From Nonomuraea jabiensis (GTDB lineage Bacteria; Actinomycetota; Actinomycetes; Streptosporangiales; Streptosporangiaceae): a stretch of DNA of 64,000 nt. This document shows positions 8,463-16,996 of this stretch, piece after piece. Each line of letters begins with the position of its first letter. The stretch's first letter is position 1. Both the position numbers and the translations under genes were made by a program. The stretch is from the NCBI RefSeq assembly GCF_014204795.1, contig NZ_JACHMB010000001.1:3596001-3660000 (forward strand). The letters run 5' to 3'. Under the pieces are notes generated by a model that made no database searches, was not told the DNA's origin, and was given only the letters and a program-made list of their open reading frames with translations.

Positions 8463-9359
8463 ATGTCCGTTTTATTGGCAAATAGCCGAATCAATGATGA
8501 TGTCCGGCGCAAAATGCTCTTCCAGGGAGACCTCTTCCTTTACTCCGCGACGCCTGCCTCGACCAAGCTGATCGAGTTCGCCCGCGAGTTGATCGAGGAG
8601 GCGTTCGAGGGCCGCGACCCCCAGACCGCCCAGTACGAGATGCCGGTGGAGGAGTTCGCGGCACTGCTCGCGGACCTCAAGCCGCGCTTCATCCACCACC
8701 CCACCAGCAAGAAGCTCCTCGTCACCCTGCTCGAGGAGCTGGGCATGGCGCTGGACAAGACCTACTTCGACGTGCCGCGGCTGCGCACCTCCACCGCCGA
8801 TCACTACCTCGACTCCGGCATCTCCTACGCCTACCACGCTCATCGCGACTGCTGGTACGCCGCGCCGTTCTGCCAGGTCAACTGGTGGATCCCCATCTAC
8901 GAGGTGGTCCCGGAGAACGTCTTCGCCCTGCACCCGCAGTACTTCGACCGCCCCGTGCGCAACGGCAGCGGCCGCTACGACTACGCGGAATGGACCGCCG
9001 TGAGCCGGCCCACGGCCGCCCAGCACATCCACAGCGACACCCGGGAGCAGCCCAAGCCGGAGGAGGCGCTCGACCTCGAAACCGAGCTCCGGCTGGTGCC
9101 GGAGCCGGGCGGCATGCTGCTCTTCTCCGGGGCGCACCTGCACTCGACCGTCACCAACACCTCCGGCAGGACCCGGTTCAGCATCGACTTCCGCACCGTC
9201 CACATCGACGACGTCCGCTCCCGCGCGGCGGCGCCCAACGTGGACGCCACCTGCCGCGGCACCACCCTGCGCGACTTCTACCGGGCCGACGACCTGACGC
9301 GCATCCCGGAGGAGCTCGCGGCGGCGTACGAGGCCGAGGCGCTGGCCAAGCTCACCTGA
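8463..9359 (+). CDS. Fe(II)/2-oxoglutarate-type dioxygenase
   Basis: A 298-residue protein with the iron-binding facial triad visible as HRD (in AYHAHRDCWYA, about residue 124) and a distal His in SGAHLHSTVTNTSGRTRFS with the 2OG-binding Arg. It lacks a signal peptide, so it acts in the cytoplasm. A probable RBS (GAGGGGG) precedes ATG 8463. The first 60 bases of the gene and the 80-base spacer before it are noticeably AT-richer than the neighbours, suggesting a junction of separately acquired DNA. Its 3' end overlaps the convergent acyltransferase gene by 8 bases. The hydroxylated substrate is unknown; a sugar or lipid carrier is plausible. Confidence 0.75.
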   Translation: MSVLLANSRINDDVRRKMLFQGDLFLYSATPASTKLIEFARELIEEAFEGRDPQTAQYEMPVEEFAALLADLKPRFIHHPTSKKLLVTLLEELGMALDKTYFDVPRLRTSTADHYLDSGISYAYHAHRDCWYAAPFCQVNWWIPIYEVVPENVFALHPQYFDRPVRNGSGRYDYAEWTAVSRPTAAQHIHSDTREQPKPEEALDLETELRLVPEPGGMLLFSGAHLHSTVTNTSGRTRFSIDFRTVHIDDVRSRAAAPNVDATCRGTTLRDFYRADDLTRIPEELAAAYEAEALAKLT

Positions 9360-10476
9360 CCAACCGCGCGCGTACGGCGTCGCGCAGCCCCCTCCAGCTC
9401 CGGTGCCGCTGGAAGGGCAGCTCGAAGACCGAGGCGAACAACCACGCCGTCCCCACGCTCACCGGCACTGCCAGGGCGAGCGTGAGGAGAAAGGCCGGCA
9501 TGCCAGGCGCCACGTGCGGGGCCACGACCAGCCGGTTGATCATGACGACGAGCGGTGAGTGAATCAGGTAGAGGCTGTAGGAGAAGGAGCCCAGCCGCCG
9601 GAGCGGACGCGTGTCGAGCAGCCGTACGAGCCAGGCCGGTTTGCCCGTCGCCACACCCGTCAGCAGCAGCCCGGCGGCCGGGCCGACCGCCAGGTCCACC
9701 CAGAAGAAGTTCGCGACCACCCAGACCGGCCCGGCGAGCACGATCAGCAGGAGCACCGGGACCGCGGCGGCCGCCGCGAACCAGTGCCAGGGCAGGCGCT
9801 CGGTACGCTCCTGCGCGCGCACGACGCCGGCGCAGACCGCGCCCATGGCGAAGAGCGCGGCGAACTGCGGCGTCAGCCGCATCAGCAGGTCCACGGCCGG
9901 CACGGAGGGCGCCAGCGCCCCCACCGCCACGACGATCAGGGTCACCGCGCCGAGCATCACCGCCGCGCCCATCCTGCGCAGGACCAGCAGCATCAGCGGG
10001 AACACCAGGTAGAGCTGCGCCTCGACGGCGATCGACCACAGGGCCCCGTTGGGGCTGGGGGAGCCGAAGACGTCCTGCAGGAGGAGCCCGTAGATGACGA
10101 CCGACTGCCCGGTGGGCGGCTGCTGCCCGGGCTGGGGGATGACCGCCCACGCGACCACCAGGCTGAACGCCAGCGCCGCCCAGTACGGCGGCAGGATGCG
10201 CCAGGCGCGGCGGTTGAGGAAGGTGGGGATGCCGCCCAGCTGCCAGCCGGACCGGGCGGGCGAGATCGCCAGTGAGAAGCCGGACAGGACGATGAACACC
10301 ACGACCGCGAAATGGCCGTAGAGCAGCCATCCCGTCCACCAGGGCGCGTCGTTGACCGGGAACCCGGGGAAGGACAGGAGCCAGCAATGGTGCAGGACGA
10401 CGAACAACGCCGCCAGGCCCCGTAAGCCGTCGAGTCCGGTCAGCCTGCGTCGCGTCGCCGGACGCTCTACCGTCAT
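9352..10476 (-). CDS. OafA/YrhL-type membrane acyltransferase
   Basis: A 374-residue acyltransferase-3 family protein with about ten membrane helices. The N-terminal signature GLDGLRGLAALFVVLHHC contains the conserved Arg and His. These enzymes O-acetylate or acylate exported sugars. I chose ATG 10476 (MTVERPATRR), preceded by GGTGGGG; upstream in-frame codons extend without family similarity into the promoter of the divergent gene. It likely acylates the glycan made by this cluster. Confidence 0.85.
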   Translation of the reverse strand: MTVERPATRRRLTGLDGLRGLAALFVVLHHCWLLSFPGFPVNDAPWWTGWLLYGHFAVVVFIVLSGFSLAISPARSGWQLGGIPTFLNRRAWRILPPYWAALAFSLVVAWAVIPQPGQQPPTGQSVVIYGLLLQDVFGSPSPNGALWSIAVEAQLYLVFPLMLLVLRRMGAAVMLGAVTLIVVAVGALAPSVPAVDLLMRLTPQFAALFAMGAVCAGVVRAQERTERLPWHWFAAAAAVPVLLLIVLAGPVWVVANFFWVDLAVGPAAGLLLTGVATGKPAWLVRLLDTRPLRRLGSFSYSLYLIHSPLVVMINRLVVAPHVAPGMPAFLLTLALAVPVSVGTAWLFASVFELPFQRHRSWRGLRDAVRARLVR

Positions 10477-10625
10477 CCCCACCGAAGCCCCCGTCGCCGT
10501 AGTCGGTAGGTCTATCGCTGCGACTACGCGCGGTGTAACCGTTCTACGCAGATGTAACGTCTGGCCGCGAATGGGCGATGGTCCGCTATAGAGCAAGCAT
10601 TGCTGATGCGGGGGAACGTACCAAA

Positions 10626-11465
10626 ATGGAGTTCTGGAAGAGGATCCTTGGTCTTCTCCGCCGAGTTCTCGTAGGCCCGCCGCTGATCTGTCTCTCGATC
10701 CTGGTGGGCGTCGTGGTGTACGCGGTCGTTCCGGCGCACTACACGACCGACGTCTCCCTCGTCCTGGCCACGCCGGTGAACGGGGGCACCGTTCCCTCCG
10801 ACAAGACCAAGCAGGGGCTCACCAACCCGTTCCTCTCCTTCAACGACGCGCTGAAGACCGGGGCGAGCATCGTCATCCTGTCGATGAACACGCAGGACGT
10901 CTGGACGCAGCTCGGCGCGCCCAAGGACGGCCCGACGGAGATCACGATCGACGACGGGCGCTCCAACCCCAACGTCCTGGACATCAACGGGCCCTACATC
11001 TACATCAGGGTCGACAGCGAGTCTCCCCGGCAGGCCACGGCCGTGCTGATGGCGGCGCGCGAGCGCGTGGCGAGCGAGCTGTTCAAGTGGCAGAAGGCGC
11101 TCGGCGCTCCGCCGAACACCTTCATCACGTCCACCGACATCGTGCCGCCGTCCACGCCCGAGGCCGACCACAGCATGAACTGGCAGGCGGGGATCGGCAG
11201 CGCCGTGCTCTGCCTGCTCCTGGGCCTCGGCATCGCCTACGGCGTGGTGACCCGGCGCGCCCCCAAGCAGCCGGAACCCCCAGCACCCCCGGCGGTCCCT
11301 GTGGCGGTCCCGGAGCCGGTGGAAGCGCAGGCGGACGAGCCCGTCGAACTGCCGGAGCCCGACGAGGACAGCTCCTCCACCATGGAGTTCCCCGTCTACC
11401 GCGGGGAGCCTCTCTCGCCCGTGCCCTGGCCCGGGAAGGCGACCCAGGACAAGAGCGAGGGATGA
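10626..11465 (+). CDS. Wzz-like chain-length determinant / capsule export membrane protein
   Basis: A 279-residue protein with an N-terminal membrane helix (about residues 12-34), an extracytoplasmic domain and a second helix near residues 187-207, then a Pro/Glu-rich cytoplasmic tail. This two-helix layout matches polysaccharide co-polymerases (Wzz/YveK type), although no attached tyrosine kinase is seen. It shares the sequence plan NPFLSFNDALKTGASI with the next gene, so the two are paralogues. I chose ATG 10626 after GGGGGAAC. It probably controls polymer length together with its neighbour. Confidence 0.7.
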   Translation: MEFWKRILGLLRRVLVGPPLICLSILVGVVVYAVVPAHYTTDVSLVLATPVNGGTVPSDKTKQGLTNPFLSFNDALKTGASIVILSMNTQDVWTQLGAPKDGPTEITIDDGRSNPNVLDINGPYIYIRVDSESPRQATAVLMAARERVASELFKWQKALGAPPNTFITSTDIVPPSTPEADHSMNWQAGIGSAVLCLLLGLGIAYGVVTRRAPKQPEPPAPPAVPVAVPEPVEAQADEPVELPEPDEDSSSTMEFPVYRGEPLSPVPWPGKATQDKSEG

Positions 11466-11474
11466 GGCCCGCGC

Positions 11475-12206
11475 ATGGACTTCTGGGCGACGGCGACCGT
11501 TCTGTTCAAGCGGTGGTACGTGACGATTCCGGCCTTCCTGCTCACGATCGTGGGGGCCGTCGGCGTCTTCGCCGTGGCGCCCAAGACATTCGTCTCCAGC
11601 TCGGCGCTCGTTCTCACCCTGCCGGTCACCGGTGGCAGCGTGCCGAGCGACCCCAAATTCCCCAACCCGCGCACCAACCCCCTGGTCTCCTTCGACCAGG
11701 GGCTGAGCATGACCTCGTCGATCCTCATCCAGGCCCTGAACACCCCTGAGGCGGTCGCCAAGGTCGGCGCGCCGATCGGCGGCGACGTCACGCTCAAGAT
11801 CACCAGCGGCGGCACCAACCCCGAGATGATGCCGGCGACCCCCTTCATCGTCATCACCTGCGAGGCGCCGACCGCCGAGCTGGCCCACGGCATCGTCGTG
11901 AAGGTCACCGCGCTGGCCCAGCAGGAGCTGCGCGCCCGGCAGCAGCAGGTCAAGGCGCCGCCCACCACCTACGTGAGCGCCACCGTCGTGGTGCCGCCCA
12001 CCCAATCGGACGAGAAGAAGGGCAGCCGGATGCGCGGCGCGGTGGTCACCGGGGCGCTGGCGTTCTTCATGAGCCTGTTCGCCGCCTTCGCGGCCGAGAG
12101 CTTCGCCCGCCATCGCCGGGCGCGCCGCCCGGCGCAGCCCGAGCTCGGACTCTACGAGCCCGTCGCGAGCAACGGCACGCGGTCGCTGGCTGGACGCGAA
12201 GGATGA
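11475..12206 (+). CDS. Wzz-like chain-length determinant, paralogue of the preceding gene
   Basis: A 243-residue protein with the same layout as the upstream gene: an N-terminal helix, an extracytoplasmic domain with NPLVSFDQGLSMTSSI, a second helix at about residues 188-210, and a short cytoplasmic tail. It starts at ATG 11475, nine bases after the preceding stop, and its stop overlaps the Wzy-like gene (ATGA), so the three form one operon. The paired genes may form a hetero-oligomeric chain-length regulator; this is inferred from the context. Confidence 0.7.
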   Translation: MDFWATATVLFKRWYVTIPAFLLTIVGAVGVFAVAPKTFVSSSALVLTLPVTGGSVPSDPKFPNPRTNPLVSFDQGLSMTSSILIQALNTPEAVAKVGAPIGGDVTLKITSGGTNPEMMPATPFIVITCEAPTAELAHGIVVKVTALAQQELRARQQQVKAPPTTYVSATVVVPPTQSDEKKGSRMRGAVVTGALAFFMSLFAAFAAESFARHRRARRPAQPELGLYEPVASNGTRSLAGREG

Positions 12207-13609
12207 CCGCGGTCAACCTGGCCCAGCGGCCGCTCCGCCGCGCCGACGGCGCCACGCTGGTCTGCTTCTTCGTCGTCGTCCTGCTGATGCTGCCGGCCCG
12301 CCTGGCGGTGGCCGGGCTCCCGCTGTCGCTCACGCCCGCCGAGATCATGGCTCTGGTGCTGGGCGTGGTGTGGGTGTGCGCCCAGATGATCAGTACGACC
12401 GGCGTGGCCAAGGGCGCCAACCCGGTCCGCACCGCGATCTTCGTGTACGGCATGCTCCTGCTGGCGATCTACGGGTACACGACCTACCTGTACCTGCCGT
12501 CCGACGAGCTCAACCTCTCCGACCACACGTTCGTGCTCTACGCGGGCTACGTGAGCCTGCTGCTGATGGTCTGCGACGGCATCGACAGCCGCGAGCGCCT
12601 CGACTTCGTGCTCAAGGCGGTCGTGATCGGCGGCACGTTCGCGGCGATCGTCGCCCTGCTGCAGTTCAGGCTCGACTTCGACCTCACCAAGTACATGCAG
12701 ATCCCCGGGCTGCGCCACTCCTCCGTCGAGGAGGTGCCGACCGTGATCTCCCGGTCGGACCTGCGCCGCGTCGCCGGCACGCTCGGGCACCCGATCGAGT
12801 TCGGCGCGCTGTCGGCGATGCTGCTGCCGCTGGCCGCGCATCTCGGCTTCCAGGCGCGCAGCCGCGGCCAGGCCGCGACCCGCTGGTGGATCTGCGCCGT
12901 CATCATCGCGGCCGGCCTGATGTTCTCGGTCTCCAGGACCGCCGTGCTCGGCCTGGCGGGGGCGGGGCTGATCCTCCTGCTCGGCTGGTCCAACCGGCGC
13001 CGGATCGTCACCATCGGCGCCTTCGTGGTGTTCCTGGGCTTCATGAAGGTCCTGGCGCCGGGCCTGATCGGCACGTTCTACAACCTGTTCGCCGGGGCCG
13101 GCGAGGACAGCAGCATCATCTACCGCACCCACGACTACCCGTTCGCGATGCGGGAGTTCGACAAGAGCCCGATCTTCGGCCGCGGGCTCGGCACCTGGTA
13201 CCCGTTCAAGCATCAGGTGTTCGACAACCAGTACCTGCTGTCGCTGGTCGAGACCGGGCTGCTCGGCGTGCTGGGGTTCGTCGGCGTGATCGGGTGCGGG
13301 ATCGTCGTGGCCCTCTGGGTGCGCCGGCTGAGCTCCGATCCGAACGTACGCAACCTGGGCCTGACCATCGCCGCCTGCCTGGTGATCCCGCTGCTGGGGG
13401 CGGCCACCTTCGACCTGCTCTCCTTCCCCGGCATCACCAGCGTGATGTTCCTGCTGGTCGGCGCGGCGGGGACGCTGCTGCGGCTCGAGCGCCGGGATCA
13501 GGCGGACAGGATGCTCCTGAGCTCCTTCCAGGAGCCCGCCGACCTGTCGCGCTCGCTGATCGCGGTGACCGGCAACGGCCAGGGCAGCGCGAGGTCGGGG
13601 TCGTCGTAG
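12203..13609 (+). CDS. Wzy/O-antigen-ligase-like polymerase
   Basis: A 468-residue protein with about 11-12 membrane helices and the Wzy_C/O-antigen ligase loop FGRGLGTWYPFKHQVFDNQY, where a large extracytoplasmic segment carries conserved Arg and His. It would polymerise the flipped repeat units or ligate them to an acceptor. It starts at ATG 12203, overlapping the Wzz-like gene. The last 112 bases run antisense through the end of rmlC, so the C-terminal 37 residues overlap another gene. Confidence 0.8.
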   Translation: MTAVNLAQRPLRRADGATLVCFFVVVLLMLPARLAVAGLPLSLTPAEIMALVLGVVWVCAQMISTTGVAKGANPVRTAIFVYGMLLLAIYGYTTYLYLPSDELNLSDHTFVLYAGYVSLLLMVCDGIDSRERLDFVLKAVVIGGTFAAIVALLQFRLDFDLTKYMQIPGLRHSSVEEVPTVISRSDLRRVAGTLGHPIEFGALSAMLLPLAAHLGFQARSRGQAATRWWICAVIIAAGLMFSVSRTAVLGLAGAGLILLLGWSNRRRIVTIGAFVVFLGFMKVLAPGLIGTFYNLFAGAGEDSSIIYRTHDYPFAMREFDKSPIFGRGLGTWYPFKHQVFDNQYLLSLVETGLLGVLGFVGVIGCGIVVALWVRRLSSDPNVRNLGLTIAACLVIPLLGAATFDLLSFPGITSVMFLLVGAAGTLLRLERRDQADRMLLSSFQEPADLSRSLIAVTGNGQGSARSGSS

Positions 13610-14046
13610 CGGACGGCCAGGTCCTCGGCGGGGTCGTGCTCGCGGTCGATGCGGTAGCAGACGTCGGCGTGCTCGGTCAGCGCCTGGTAGCCGTGCAGGA
13701 TGCCCGGCGGCACGTAGAGGTGCGCGAACGACACGTCGTCGAGCCGGACGGTGACGTGGGAGCCGAACGTCGGTGACGCCGGCCGCGCGTCCACCAGGAT
13801 GTCGAGCACGGCGCCGTGCGCGGACCGTACCAGCTTGGCCTCGCCGCGGCCCGAGCGGCCGTGCATCCCCCTGATCGTGCCCAGGCGCGAGCGCGACTGG
13901 CTGTCCTGGACGAACGCGGTGTGGTCGAGCCCGTGCTCGGCGGCGATCGCGGCGTCGAAGGTCCTGGTGAAGAAGCCCCGATCGTCGTGGCTGGGCGTCG
14001 GCACGAACAGCAGCACGCCTTCGAGCTCCAGATGCTCGACTCTCAT
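13498..14046 (-). CDS. rmlC: dTDP-4-dehydrorhamnose 3,5-epimerase (RmlC-like)
   Basis: A 182-residue protein matching RmlC along its length: RGFFTRTFD, TIRGMHG (catalytic His), EAKLVRSAHGAVLDILVD, PPGILHGY, CYRID (catalytic Tyr) and DDPDLALPWP. RmlC inverts C3 and C5 of dTDP-4-keto-6-deoxyglucose on the way to dTDP-L-rhamnose or related sugars. The start is ATG 14046 with AGAGGAA upstream. No rmlA, B or D is visible here, so the sugar is completed by genes elsewhere or by the SDR enzymes of this cluster. Its 3' end overlaps the convergent Wzy-like gene by 112 bases. Confidence 0.88.
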   Translation of the reverse strand: MRVEHLELEGVLLFVPTPSHDDRGFFTRTFDAAIAAEHGLDHTAFVQDSQSRSRLGTIRGMHGRSGRGEAKLVRSAHGAVLDILVDARPASPTFGSHVTVRLDDVSFAHLYVPPGILHGYQALTEHADVCYRIDREHDPAEDLAVRYDDPDLALPWPLPVTAISERDRSAGSWKELRSILSA

Positions 14047-14078
14047 GGTGTTCCTCTCATCCGGGTAGGGTCCGCGGC

Positions 14079-15002
14079 TCATCCAGGCAGGGCCCGCAGC
14101 CGGCGGGAGGGCCGCAGCAGGGCCACGACCGACGCTCTGGCCGTGCGGCGGCCCGCGGCGGCCCGCATGGCCTCGCCGAGCAGGACGGCGAGATAGAAGC
14201 CCGCGCTCGCGATCCTGCCCCTGCGCCGCCGGAACAGCCGCACGCGGTTGACCGTGAGCAGCGCGGCCAGCATCGGGCTCGTCTTCGCCTCGCCGCCGAT
14301 GTGCTCGACCACGGCGGCGGGCTCGTACCAGAGGCTCCAGCCCGCGTCCGCGGCCCGCAGCGCGTACTCGGTCTCCTCGCTGTACAGCAGGAAGGACTCG
14401 TCCCACGGGCCGACCTGGTCGAGCGCCGCGGCGGAGATGAGCATGGCGGCCCCGGTGGCCCAGTCCGCGGGGCCCGGCCGCTCGTAGCGGCCCGGATCGA
14501 CGATCATCTCGCCCAGCGCGCCGACGCGACCGGCCAGGTGCCCGCCGAGCAGCGCCTCGGCCAGCGCGCGGCGTACGGCCGGCGTGCGGCGCAGCGAGTG
14601 GTGGAGCACGCCCTCGGTGCTGATCAGCCGGGGCACGGCGATGCCGGTGCCCGGACGACCGAGGGCCTGGCTCAGCACGGCCAGCGAGCCCGGGCGAAGG
14701 CGGCAGTCGGGGTTCATCACGAAGATCGCGTCGAGCTCGTGGAGGTCGAGCGCCGCGATCCCGGCGTTGATCGCCGCCGCGTACCCGGCGTTCCTGCCCA
14801 CCTGCACGGGACGCATGGGCAGGCCGGCAGCCTTCTCGGCGATGCGGAGCGAGTCGTCCTTGGAGGCGTTGTCCGCCACGACGACGGCGGCGAGATCCAC
14901 CCCGTCGGTGCCCTCGGGCAGCGAGGCCAGGCAACCGCCGAGGACCGGAGCGCTGTTGTAGGTCACGATCACGATCGCGACTCGGGGGCAGCCGGGCTTC
15001 AC
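14079..15002 (-). CDS. Family 2 glycosyltransferase (rhamnosyltransferase-like)
   Basis: A 307-residue GT2 enzyme with AIVIVTYNSAPVLGGCL, VVADNASKDDS, the acidic motif MNPDCRLRPG and the downstream WATGAAMLI...GPWDE...LYSEETEYALR pattern common to rhamnosyl- and galactofuranosyl-type transferases. It starts at GTG 15002 and lies 32 bases upstream of rmlC on the same strand, which supports a rhamnose-like donor. It adds a sugar on the cytoplasmic face. Confidence 0.88.
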   Translation of the reverse strand: MKPGCPRVAIVIVTYNSAPVLGGCLASLPEGTDGVDLAAVVVADNASKDDSLRIAEKAAGLPMRPVQVGRNAGYAAAINAGIAALDLHELDAIFVMNPDCRLRPGSLAVLSQALGRPGTGIAVPRLISTEGVLHHSLRRTPAVRRALAEALLGGHLAGRVGALGEMIVDPGRYERPGPADWATGAAMLISAAALDQVGPWDESFLLYSEETEYALRAADAGWSLWYEPAAVVEHIGGEAKTSPMLAALLTVNRVRLFRRRRGRIASAGFYLAVLLGEAMRAAAGRRTARASVVALLRPSRRLRALPG

Positions 15003-15108
15003 ATGTCCCCATCGCGCCCCAGGAATGGAGCGTTACAGGTAACAGCTGACACGGCTGAGGCGATGACGAGGTAGGGGCCGCGGTGTCGTAGAGACGGAGA
15101 CACATTTC

Positions 15109-15921
15109 ATGCAGGATCTGCAGGCTTTCACCTTCCGCCGGGACGACCTCTTCCCGCTGGCGGACAAGTATTCCGAGCAGTTCCGTACGGCCTCGCCGTT
15201 CCGCCACGTGGTCATCGACGACTTCCTGCCGCCGGAGGTGCTGGAGCCCGTCCTCGACGAGTTCCCCGAGCCGCGGGACGCCACCTGGCAGCGGTTCGAC
15301 ACCGCCCGCGAGGTGAAGCTGGCGCTGGCCGACACCGAGCGCATGGGGCCGGCCACCAGGCACCTGCTGGCGGAGTTCAACAGCGGGGTGTTCGTCCAGT
15401 TCCTCGAGCGGCTGACCGGCATCACGCAGCTCGTCTCCGACCCCCACTTCGAGGGCGGCGGCCTGCACCAGATCCGGCCGGGCGGCTTCCTCAAGGTGCA
15501 CGCCGACTTCAACAAGAGCCGCAAGCTCAACCTCGACCGCCGGCTCAACGGCCTGCTCTACCTCAACAAGGACTGGGAGGAGAGCTACGGCGGGCACCTG
15601 CAGCTGTGGAACAAGGACATGACCCAGTGCGAGGGCAAGATCCTGCCGGTCTTCAACCGGTTCGTGGTGTTCGCCACGACCGACGACGCCAACCACGGGC
15701 ACCCGGACCCGCTCACCTGCCCGCCGGACCGGGCGCGGCGCAGCATGGCGCTCTACTACTACTCCAACGGCCGGCCCGAGGACGAGACCACCGACGAGCA
15801 CACCACGCTGTTCAAGCAACGCCCCGGCGAGGCATGGAAGAGCAACCTTCGCCAGGTCGCCAAGCGCTGGACGCCACCCGCGCTGGCCGACCTCGTCGGC
15901 GGCCGGAAGCCCAACGCCTAG
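15109..15921 (+). CDS. 2OG-Fe(II) oxygenase (prolyl-4-hydroxylase-like fold)
   Basis: A 270-residue protein with a 2OG-FeII_Oxy_3-type core: GGGLHQIRPGGFLKVHADF (HxD iron ligands, about residue 129), then NHGHPDPLTCP (distal His) and RRSMALYYYS (2OG-binding Arg). It is a cytosolic hydroxylase frequently found in glycan clusters. The ATG is at 15109 after ACGGAGACACATTTC. The stop TAG overlaps the GTG of the following beta-helix lipoprotein, suggesting coupling and a shared pathway. The substrate is unknown. Confidence 0.8.
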   Translation: MQDLQAFTFRRDDLFPLADKYSEQFRTASPFRHVVIDDFLPPEVLEPVLDEFPEPRDATWQRFDTAREVKLALADTERMGPATRHLLAEFNSGVFVQFLERLTGITQLVSDPHFEGGGLHQIRPGGFLKVHADFNKSRKLNLDRRLNGLLYLNKDWEESYGGHLQLWNKDMTQCEGKILPVFNRFVVFATTDDANHGHPDPLTCPPDRARRSMALYYYSNGRPEDETTDEHTTLFKQRPGEAWKSNLRQVAKRWTPPALADLVGGRKPNA

Positions 15922-16844
15922 TGAGGTCGTCCGCCATAGGCTGGTGTCTCGGCCTGGGCCTGATCGTGCTGCTGAGCGGGTGCCAGAACGGCGGCGCCCA
16001 GAACAGGCCGCTCGCCACCCAGTCGCTCGCCACGACCCCGACCGCGTCCGCCTCGGCCCCGCCGCTGAACCCGGCCGAGCGGAGCTGGCCGGGGCCGGAC
16101 AACACGGGTGTGCCCAGCGGCGTGCGGCTGCGCGAATCCGGGTCCATCCGGGTGACCAAGAACGGCACGGTCATCGACGGCGTCGAGGTGACCGGCTACA
16201 TCACGGTCGAGGCCGACGACGTGACCATCCGCAACACGCGCGTCCGCGGCACCAAGGGCTGGTGGGGGATCCTTCAGCGCGAGGGGCGCACCGGGCTGAC
16301 GGTCGAGGACAGCGAGGTCTTCGGCAACGGCAAGGAGCGGACCCAGTTCGGCATCCTCAACCAGGGCAAGCTGATCACGGTGCGCCGGGTGGACATCCAC
16401 ACGATCTCCAACGGCATCCTGACCCAGCAGGGCGTGGTCGAGGACTCGTACGTGCACGACCCGAAGTACTACTCCGGCGACCACACCGACATGATCATGT
16501 CGACCGGGCCGCCCGCCGCCGGGACCGAGCTGATCATCCGGCGCAACACGGTGATCAACACGCTCGACCAGACGGCCGCGATCGCGCTGTTCCAGGACTT
16601 CGGCGTGGTCAAGAACGTGACGGTGGAGGGCAACCTGCTGGCCGGGGGTGGCTGGTCGCTGTACGCGGGGGCCGGGGTCAAGGGCACCTCGTCGAACATC
16701 AAGGTGATCGGAAACGTCTTCAGCCGCAGGGTGTGGCCGAAGGGCGGGTCTGCCGGGCCGGTTTCATATTGGGATAAGGACGGGCCCGGAAATACGTGGC
16801 ACAGTAACACCTGGGAAAATGGTGGGGCGGTAAGTCCGGGATAA
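15921..16844 (+). CDS. Right-handed parallel beta-helix lipoprotein
   Basis: A 307-residue protein with an N-terminal lipoprotein signal (hydrophobic run then LLSGC, Cys near residue 20), a short Thr/Ala linker and a beta-helix domain from about residue 55. Features include WPGPDNTGVPSG, NTRVRG, WGILQREG, HTISNGIL and SGDHTDMIMS. The GTG start overlaps the upstream TAG (TAGTG). The domain is about 80 percent identical by eye to that of the next gene. Such folds bind or cleave polysaccharides, but no lyase motif can be proved. The last 90 bases are AT-richer with different codon use and an altered C-terminus, suggesting a replaced 3' end. Confidence 0.75.
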   Translation: MRSSAIGWCLGLGLIVLLSGCQNGGAQNRPLATQSLATTPTASASAPPLNPAERSWPGPDNTGVPSGVRLRESGSIRVTKNGTVIDGVEVTGYITVEADDVTIRNTRVRGTKGWWGILQREGRTGLTVEDSEVFGNGKERTQFGILNQGKLITVRRVDIHTISNGILTQQGVVEDSYVHDPKYYSGDHTDMIMSTGPPAAGTELIIRRNTVINTLDQTAAIALFQDFGVVKNVTVEGNLLAGGGWSLYAGAGVKGTSSNIKVIGNVFSRRVWPKGGSAGPVSYWDKDGPGNTWHSNTWENGGAVSPG

Positions 16845-16886
16845 CGGGCTTTTTGGTGATCATTGTGAAAGGTGAGCTTTCTGGGA

Positions 16887-16926
16887 ATTGAGGGGTAAAG
16901 GAGCCTTTTTCGGCAAAAAGCCCCTC
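16887..16926 (+). terminator. Possible terminator after the beta-helix lipoprotein gene
   Basis: An imperfect hairpin with arms containing CTTTTT (16905-16910) and AAAAAG (16915-16920), flanked by GGGG on the left and CCCC on the right, lies 45-80 bases after the stop. It is AT-rich compared with its surroundings. No long T-run follows. Confidence 0.35.
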
Positions 16927-16996
16927 TTAGTGCTTCCGGCATGGCTACTCTCTCCCCTTGGGGACTCGATGTGGCCGTGATCGGAAGGAGTCACCT

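Noticed and set aside
13498..15819. A single 773-residue - strand protein
   Set aside because: It joins rmlC with antisense sequence of the oxygenase and a shifted frame of the glycosyltransferase; the real genes have their own starts at 14046 and 15002.
16861..16996. Riboswitch-like element before the stalked beta-helix gene
   Set aside because: The hairpin does not show the conserved core of known c-di-AMP or c-di-GMP riboswitches; a terminator is the simpler reading.
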